A stretch of 64,000 nucleotides of DNA from Lachnospiraceae bacterium (GTDB lineage Bacteria > Bacillota > Clostridia > Lachnospirales > Lachnospiraceae), in contig JAILOV010000078.1 in the NCBI GenBank assembly GCA_024690605.1, forward strand, positions 1 to 64,000, given 5' to 3'. The translations under genes and the position numbers were made by a program. Below are positions 58,691 through 64,000 of the stretch, piece after piece (within the stretch, counting starts at the first letter, position 1; every line of letters begins with the position of its first letter). Below the pieces are notes generated by a model that searched no databases, was not told where the DNA came from, and saw only the letters and a list, made by a program, of their open reading frames with translations.

Positions 58691-59709
58691 TCAAGGAAGC
58701 GATCGAAAAAATTGTACGCAAGGGGGATCTCACCTTTGATGAGGCTTATGCCGTCATGAACGAGATCATGAACGGAGAGACAACACCGACACAGAACGCG
58801 GCTTTTCTTGCAGCGCTCTCGACCAAGTCGACCAAAGCGGAGACCATCGAGGAGATCTCCGGTTGCGCTGCAGCCATGCGCGAGCATGCGACTCCGATGA
58901 TCCATCCGGGCATGGAGGTTCTGGAGATCGTCGGTACCGGCGGAGACAATGCGCACTCCTTTAACATCTCCACGACCAGCGCCATGGTGATCGCCGCGGC
59001 GGGCATCAAGGTTGCCAAGCACGGAAACCGGGCAGCGAGCTCTCTCTCCGGGACGGCGGACTGTCTGGAAGCGCTCGGCGCCAATATCCAGGAGGATCCG
59101 GAACTGTGCCTGAGACTTCTGAAAGAGGTCGGCTTCTGCTTCATGTTCGCGCAGAAATATCATGCCGCGATGAAATATGTCGGACCGATCCGTAAGGAGC
59201 TGGGCTTCCGGACCGTGTTCAACATTCTGGGACCGCTGACCAATCCGGCAAAACCGGAGATGTTCCTGCTCGGCGTCTATGACGAATACCTCGTGGAGCC
59301 GGTTGCCAAGGTGCTTGCCACGCTCGGCGTCAAGCACGCGCTGGTCGTATACGGCACGGACAGATTGGATGAGATCTCCGCGAGTGCGCCGACGGTCACC
59401 TGCGAACTCCGGGACGGATTTTACCGGACGACGACGATCCAGCCCGAGGATTTCGGTCTTGTGCGCGGGACCAAGGAGGAACTGGTTGGCGGAACCGCCG
59501 AGGAGAACGCACAGATCACGCGGGATATCCTGAACGGCAAGATCAAGGGTGCCAGACTGAACGCCGTTCTTCTGAACGCGGGTGCGGGCATCTACATCGG
59601 CGGTCAGGCGGCATCCATTGCGGACGGCATCAAATGTGCGCAGAAGTTGATCGACAACGGCGCGGCGGCAAAGACGCTCGAGCAGTTTGTGACCGTGTCC
59701 AATTCCTGA
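58687..59709 (+). CDS. trpD: Anthranilate phosphoribosyltransferase
   Basis: The protein has 340 residues. The conserved [19 protein letters not shown] (about 79-97) and KHGNRAASS are the phosphoribosyl diphosphate and anthranilate sites. It makes phosphoribosyl anthranilate. The ATG overlaps the GH2 stop (ATGA) after a GGGGGG ribosome site. No trpE or trpG gene lies upstream. Confidence 0.96.
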   Translation: MIKEAIEKIVRKGDLTFDEAYAVMNEIMNGETTPTQNAAFLAALSTKSTKAETIEEISGCAAAMREHATPMIHPGMEVLEIVGTGGDNAHSFNISTTSAMVIAAAGIKVAKHGNRAASSLSGTADCLEALGANIQEDPELCLRLLKEVGFCFMFAQKYHAAMKYVGPIRKELGFRTVFNILGPLTNPAKPEMFLLGVYDEYLVEPVAKVLATLGVKHALVVYGTDRLDEISASAPTVTCELRDGFYRTTTIQPEDFGLVRGTKEELVGGTAEENAQITRDILNGKIKGARLNAVLLNAGAGIYIGGQAASIADGIKCAQKLIDNGAAAKTLEQFVTVSNS

Positions 59710-59725
59710 CGGGACACGCAGCGGA

Positions 59726-60523
59726 ATGAACATACTGGATCAGCTGGCGGCGCATGCGAGGAAACGCGTCGCCGAAAAGGAAAAAAAAATTTCCTGTAAC
59801 GAGCTGCGGGAGAGAGCGCTTGCGACTCCCCGCGGCGCGTTTTCGTTTGAGAACGCCTTAAAAGACGGCAGCGATATCCATTTCATCTGCGAATGCAAAA
59901 AGGCGTCGCCGTCGAAAGGCCTGATCGCGGAAGATTTCCCTTATGCGGAGATCGCGCGGGACTATGAGGCCGCCGGTGCTTCCGCGATCTCCGTGCTCAC
60001 CGAACCGAAATGGTTTCTGGGAAGCGACGACTATCTGCGCGAGATCGCGGAGATGGTTCACATTCCTGTCCTGCGCAAGGATTTCACGGTTTCCCCGTAC
60101 ATGATCTATGAGGCGAAGCTTCTGGGGGCCTCGGCAGTACTGCTCATCTGTGCGATCCTGACGGATAAAGAACTGCGGGATGACCTGGCTGTTGCGGACG
60201 AGCTGGGCCTGTCCTGTCTTGTGGAAGCACATGACGAAGAGGAAGTGAAAAGAGCACACGCCGCAGGCGCACGGGTCATCGGTGTGAACAACCGAAACCT
60301 CAGGGATTTTACGGTGGATCTGGGAAACAGCATCCGACTGCGGGAACTGGTGCCGCGGGAGGACGCTGTTTTTGTCGCGGAGAGCGGGATCCGGACGGCA
60401 CTGGATGTCCGGACGCTTGTAGAAAACGGAGTACAGGCGGTGCTGATCGGCGAGACGCTTATGCGCGCCGCGGACAAACGCGCCATGCTCAATGAACTGC
60501 GTGGCACGGGGACACGGTCATGA
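59726..60523 (+). CDS. trpC: Indole-3-glycerol phosphate synthase
   Basis: The protein has 265 residues. ICECKKASPSKGLI (about 51-64), VLRKDFTVSPYMIYEA and GVNNRNLRDFTVDL are the family's catalytic segments. It is a single-domain enzyme, not fused to TrpF. It lies 16 bp after trpD. Confidence 0.96.
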   Translation: MNILDQLAAHARKRVAEKEKKISCNELRERALATPRGAFSFENALKDGSDIHFICECKKASPSKGLIAEDFPYAEIARDYEAAGASAISVLTEPKWFLGSDDYLREIAEMVHIPVLRKDFTVSPYMIYEAKLLGASAVLLICAILTDKELRDDLAVADELGLSCLVEAHDEEEVKRAHAAGARVIGVNNRNLRDFTVDLGNSIRLRELVPREDAVFVAESGIRTALDVRTLVENGVQAVLIGETLMRAADKRAMLNELRGTGTRS

Positions 60524-60561
60524 CGGATCTGACACAAGAGTGCCGACCCGCGGAGGGAAGG

Positions 60562-61284
60562 ATGCGGATCAAGATCTGCGGACTCATGAACGCGGAAGAC
60601 TGCCGGGTGATCAACCGATGCCGCCCGGATTATGCGGGATTCGTTTTTGCTGACACGAGACACAGGATCTCGGACGAAACGGCCGCGGAACTCCGGGAAA
60701 ACCTTGATGCCGGGATCCCGGCGGTCGGCGTTTTTGTCGATGATGAACCCGCGCACATCGCGTCGCTCATCGCAGCGGGCACGATCCAGATCGTCCAGCT
60801 TCACGGTCATGAAGACGCGGCGTATATAGCCCGCCTGCGGGAACTGATCATGGAAACGGTACAGGATCGCCGATGGCGCACGGGAACAACGGAGACAGGA
60901 ACCGTACCGATCATCCGAGCGTTTCGTCTTCCCGCGGAAGCATTTTCCGAAACACTTGCCGGACTGGAAGACCGGATTGACTGCCTTCTGCTGGATACCG
61001 CGGTAAAAGGCGTACCGGGAGGCAGCGGAAAACGATTTGATCTGTCGCTTGTGCCGGCGAAGATCACAAAACCCTGGTTTCTCGCCGGCGGCCTGACGCC
61101 GGACAACATCGCACAGGTTTTGGAGGAGCTGCGGACGGTGGTCCGGGCAAAGGGCGGACAGATGCCCTTTGCCGTGGATGTCTCCAGCGGCGTGGAGAGC
61201 GAGCGGATGGGCGGACACAAGGACGACGCACGGACGGAACGGTTTTGTGAAAAGGTAAGAACGCTCGAAATGAGCGGGGCATAA
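60562..61284 (+). CDS. trpF: Phosphoribosylanthranilate isomerase
   Basis: The protein has about 240 residues, some 30 more than usual. MRIKICGLM, FAD-TRHRIS, QLHGHED and the C-terminal DVSSGVES are typical; the extra length is a segment at about 108-125 (RWRTGTTETGTV). I chose ATG 60562 behind GGAGGGAAGG; an ATG at 60520 overlapping trpC as ATGA would add 14 residues. It isomerises phosphoribosyl anthranilate. Confidence 0.93.
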   Translation: MRIKICGLMNAEDCRVINRCRPDYAGFVFADTRHRISDETAAELRENLDAGIPAVGVFVDDEPAHIASLIAAGTIQIVQLHGHEDAAYIARLRELIMETVQDRRWRTGTTETGTVPIIRAFRLPAEAFSETLAGLEDRIDCLLLDTAVKGVPGGSGKRFDLSLVPAKITKPWFLAGGLTPDNIAQVLEELRTVVRAKGGQMPFAVDVSSGVESERMGGHKDDARTERFCEKVRTLEMSGA

Positions 61285-61322
61285 GACCGGAGTTCTGATA
61301 TTTTCAAACGGAGGAAACACAG

Positions 61323-62522
61323 ATGAGCGAACAGCAATTTCATGGACGCTTCGGAGAATTCGGCGGGCAGTATATCCCGGAAACGCTGATGAATGCCGTT
61401 CTGGAGCTGGAAGAAGCGTACAATCGATACAAAAACGATCCCGCGTTTATTGCGGAGCTGGATGATCTGTTCAGGAACTATGCGGGCAGACCGTCGCTTC
61501 TCTATGAGGCGAAGAAGCTTTCCCGTGATCTCGGCGGTGCGAGGATCTTCTTAAAGCGCGAGGATCTCAATCACACCGGTTCGCACAAGATCAACAACGT
61601 GCTGGGACAGGCACTCCTTGCGAAAAAGATGGGCAAGACACGACTGATCGCGGAAACCGGTGCCGGACAGCACGGCGTGGCGACGGCAACAGCGGCCGCT
61701 CTGCTGGACATGGAGTGCGAGGTGTTCATGGGGAAGCTTGACACCGAACGACAGGCACTCAATGTTTACCGGATGCGCCTTTTAGGCGCCACGGTCACAC
61801 CGGTCTCTTCGGGGACCGGCACCTTAAAGGATGCCGTCAACCAGGCGATGCGAGAATGGACGAGCCGTATCGCCGACACCCATTATTGTCTCGGCTCGGT
61901 GATGGGGCCGCACCCGTTTCCGATGATCGTGCGCGATTTTCAGAGCGTGATCGGCAAAGAGATCAAACAGCAGATGCTGGAGAAAGAAGGACGCCTGCCG
62001 GATGTCGTCATGGCCTGTGTCGGCGGCGGATCCAATGCCATGGGTGCGTTCTACGATTTTATTGGTGATAAGGAAGTGGAACTGATCGGCTGCGAAGCGG
62101 CGGGTGAGGGCGCGGACACGCCGCGCACGGCCGCAACGGTGGCTACCGGCAGAGAAGGCATCTTCCACGGCATGAAATCCCTGTTCTGTCAGGATGAAGA
62201 AGGGCAGATCGCACCGGTCTACTCCATCTCGGCGGGACTTGACTATCCGGGCATCGGACCGGAGCACGCGTGGCTGTTCAAGACCGGCCGGGCGCGTTAT
62301 GTGCCGGTGACCGACGAAGAAGCGGTACAGGCCTTTGAATACCTCTCCCGCGAGGAGGGCGTGATCCCCGCCATCGAAAGCGCGCACGCCGTGGCGTATG
62401 CCATGAAGCTTGCACCGACGATGGACAAAGACAGGATCATCGTGGTCAATCTTTCCGGACGAGGCGACAAGGATGTGGCTGCGATCGCCAGATACCGCGG
62501 TGAGGATCTGCGGGACGAGTGA
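61323..62522 (+). CDS. trpB: Tryptophan synthase beta subunit
   Basis: The protein has 399 residues. [16 protein letters not shown], the PLP lysine in HTGSHKINN (Lys89), [14 protein letters not shown] and [10 protein letters not shown] are intact. It is the TrpB1 type that pairs with TrpA. GGAGG precedes the ATG. Confidence 0.97.
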   Translation: MSEQQFHGRFGEFGGQYIPETLMNAVLELEEAYNRYKNDPAFIAELDDLFRNYAGRPSLLYEAKKLSRDLGGARIFLKREDLNHTGSHKINNVLGQALLAKKMGKTRLIAETGAGQHGVATATAAALLDMECEVFMGKLDTERQALNVYRMRLLGATVTPVSSGTGTLKDAVNQAMREWTSRIADTHYCLGSVMGPHPFPMIVRDFQSVIGKEIKQQMLEKEGRLPDVVMACVGGGSNAMGAFYDFIGDKEVELIGCEAAGEGADTPRTAATVATGREGIFHGMKSLFCQDEEGQIAPVYSISAGLDYPGIGPEHAWLFKTGRARYVPVTDEEAVQAFEYLSREEGVIPAIESAHAVAYAMKLAPTMDKDRIIVVNLSGRGDKDVAAIARYRGEDLRDE

Positions 62523-62537
62523 GAGGAGGTGTGAAGG

Positions 62538-63329
62538 ATGAGCGAGATACAGATAAAGAACGCTTTTCGGAACAAAAACGGCAAGGCGATGATCGCTTTC
62601 ATCACCGGCGGCGATCCCGATCTTGCCACCACGGAAAAACTGCTGCTTTCGATGCAGGAAGCCGGCGCGGATCTGATCGAGATCGGTATCCCGTTCTCCG
62701 ATCCGATCGCCGAGGGACCGGTCATTCAGGAAGCCAATGAACGGGCGCTTGCGGCCGGGTGCACGATCGACAGACTGTTTGACAGTATAAAAAACGCACG
62801 CGCGGGGGGTGTAAGTGTTCCCATGGTGTTTTTGACTTATGTCAATCCGATCGTGCAGTACGGCGCGGAACGTTTCATGACACGTTGCAACGAGTGCGGT
62901 ATGCAGGGACTGATCGTTCCCGATCTGCCGTTTGAGGAAAAGGGAGAGATCGCGGATGTCTGCCGGAAACACGGCGTCGACATCATCTCGATGATCGCGC
63001 CGACCTCGGAGGATCGCATCAGAAAGATCGCCGGGGAAGCGACCGGATTTCTCTATGTCGTCTCCTCTCTCGGCGTTACGGGTGTCCGCACGAGCATTAC
63101 CACTGACATCGACGCCATGATCCGTCTTGTCAGGGAAGCATCGGACATTCCGGCGGCCGTGGGCTTTGGGATCGCCACGCCGGAGCAGGCGAGAGATATG
63201 GCAAAGAGATCCGACGGTGCGATCGTCGGCAGTGCGATCGTGAAGCTTGTCGCGAAGCACGGCAGGGAATGCATCGGCCCGGTCAGCGACTATGTGAAGA
63301 GCCTGGCGGAAGCGGTGCATGGCATTTAG
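62538..63329 (+). CDS. trpA: Tryptophan synthase alpha subunit
   Basis: The protein has 263 residues. Catalytic Glu48 (LIEIGIPFSDP) is present; the second catalytic acid, Asp60 in Salmonella TrpA, is Glu59 here (PIAEGP), a variant seen in other Firmicutes. The phosphate loop GFGIATPEQA and the GSAIVKL segment are normal. AGGAGGTG precedes the start. Confidence 0.95.
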   Translation: MSEIQIKNAFRNKNGKAMIAFITGGDPDLATTEKLLLSMQEAGADLIEIGIPFSDPIAEGPVIQEANERALAAGCTIDRLFDSIKNARAGGVSVPMVFLTYVNPIVQYGAERFMTRCNECGMQGLIVPDLPFEEKGEIADVCRKHGVDIISMIAPTSEDRIRKIAGEATGFLYVVSSLGVTGVRTSITTDIDAMIRLVREASDIPAAVGFGIATPEQARDMAKRSDGAIVGSAIVKLVAKHGRECIGPVSDYVKSLAEAVHGI

Positions 63330-63351
63330 AAAAGACAAAGGAGGGAAACCC

Positions 63352-63732
63352 ATGATCGCATCTTTGAAAAAAAACTGGAAAGGCATGGTGCTCATGCTGA
63401 TCTCCGCACTGACCCTGGCAGTCGGTTCCTTTCTGTGGAAGGTGGCCGATCTGAGCGATATCGGAACGGCGATAAAGAGCATCCCGGGCATCTGGTCCGT
63501 TTTTCTCAAGGTGCTTCCGGGTTTTGTCGTTTATGTGATCGGCGCCGTCGTGATGACGGTCGCGCTGGGACTGGGTGAGCTTTCCGTTCTGCAGCCGATG
63601 AACTGCATGAGCTATGTGTTCGCGCTCATCCTCTCCGCTGTTTTTCTGACGGAGACGATCACGCCGGTGACGCTGATCGGCATCTTTGTTATCGTTGTCG
63701 GCGTCTTTATGATCGGAGGGAGCGGAAAATGA
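63352..63732 (+). CDS. Small EamA/SMR-like membrane protein, first of a pair
   Basis: The protein has 126 residues and four membrane helices, with a Lys-rich N-terminus. LSVLQPMNCMSYVFALILSAVFLTE resembles the last two helices of EamA/SMR proteins. GGAGGGAA precedes the ATG at 63352. Its stop overlaps the next gene (ATGA). Paired small proteins of this type form heterodimers, as in ArnE/ArnF lipid-linked sugar flippases; transport of such a substrate is a guess. It trails the trp genes in the same direction. Confidence 0.75.
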   Translation: MIASLKKNWKGMVLMLISALTLAVGSFLWKVADLSDIGTAIKSIPGIWSVFLKVLPGFVVYVIGAVVMTVALGLGELSVLQPMNCMSYVFALILSAVFLTETITPVTLIGIFVIVVGVFMIGGSGK

Positions 63733-64000
63733 GCATACAGATGATCCTGCTCGTCACGGTGATCCTGCTCGTGGAGACCTGCATCGCGTCATTTGCGAGC
63801 TATTGCCTGAAAAGATCCTCTTCAGCGGAGGGCTCAAAGCTTTCGATGCTGTTGTCGCCCTTTTTCTATCTGGGCGGTGTTCTCTACGTGCTGTCTGCCG
63901 GAATGAGCATCGTGCTGCTCCAGTTTCTGCCTTACGCGATCGTGCTGCCGCTGGGATCCCTCACTTATGTCTGGACGCTGTTCTTTTCGCGGCGTCTTCT
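63729..64000 (+). CDS. Small EamA/SMR-like membrane protein, second of a pair (partial)
   Basis: Only the first 90 residues are inside the window. Three hydrophobic helices are visible, with an N-terminal ETCIASFASYCLKRSS. QFLPYAIVLPLGSLTYVWTL resembles the SMR pore helices. It starts on the ATGA overlap with its partner, supporting a heterodimer. The 3' end is beyond the right edge. Confidence 0.75.
   Translation, partial: MSIQMILLVTVILLVETCIASFASYCLKRSSSAEGSKLSMLLSPFFYLGGVLYVLSAGMSIVLLQFLPYAIVLPLGSLTYVWTLFFSRRL

Noticed and set aside
61824..63509. A 561-codon open frame opposite trpB and trpA on the minus strand
   Set aside because: It covers two clear tryptophan synthase genes, has no ribosome site or family pattern, and long antisense frames are expected in GC-rich coding DNA.

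Overview
The window spans the replication origin of a Gram-positive Clostridia chromosome, most likely Lachnospiraceae or a close relative. The evidence is the order rpmH-rnpA-yidD-yidC-jag / oriC / dnaA-dnaN-yaaA-recF-gyrB-gyrA, a parA-parB-DUF4446-serS-DUF3881 block, OmpR-type two-component systems, lipoproteins with lipoboxes and an NPKTG wall-anchor protein. The DNA is GC-rich by eye. The family assignment is inference from gene content. Most genes left of about 46.3 kb run leftward and those to the right run rightward, as expected around a bidirectional origin.

1-9.6 kb: an rRNA operon leader leaves the left edge of the window (no mature rRNA is present), preceded by tRNA-Ser(GCU) with a consensus promoter. 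A stand-alone receiver protein and a secreted SGNH esterase follow. Then comes a seven-gene leftward exopolysaccharide operon: two glycosyltransferases, a priming sugar-phosphate transferase, a Wzz-like protein, another glycosyltransferase, an EpsG-like polymerase and a last glycosyltransferase.

9.6-16.7 kb: a coherent cluster of a beta-helix lipoprotein, DUF4956, histidine kinase, serine hydrolase, VanZ-like protein and response regulator, with a divergent VTC-type polyphosphate polymerase. Two of its promoters share one architecture, a TTWAG direct repeat exactly 9 nt before the -10, so the local response regulator probably controls both.

16.7-34.6 kb: envelope genes (lipoprotein, DUF3810 membrane protein, a kinase-regulator-O-antigen-ligase-GH25 operon, a wall-anchored protein), an amino-acid ABC transporter, an unusual AMP-binding protein whose start codon abuts tRNA-Arg(CCU), an SPFH/ribbon-helix-helix pair with a palindromic operator, Nudix, DUF3881, serS, DUF4446, parB and parA.

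34.6-46.2 kb: three parS sites, then an accessory stretch (flavin-type protein, ICMT-like methyltransferase, HicAB) in which mnmG lies inverted and overlaps hicB, then rsmG, mnmE, two copies of a 155-bp near-palindromic repeat, and jag-yidC-yidD-rnpA-rpmH.

46.2-64 kb: a bipartite oriC around dnaA, the replication genes, then a long GH2 glycosidase wedged between gyrA and trpDCFBA by overlapping start and stop codons, and a pair of small SMR/EamA-like membrane proteins, the second cut by the window edge.
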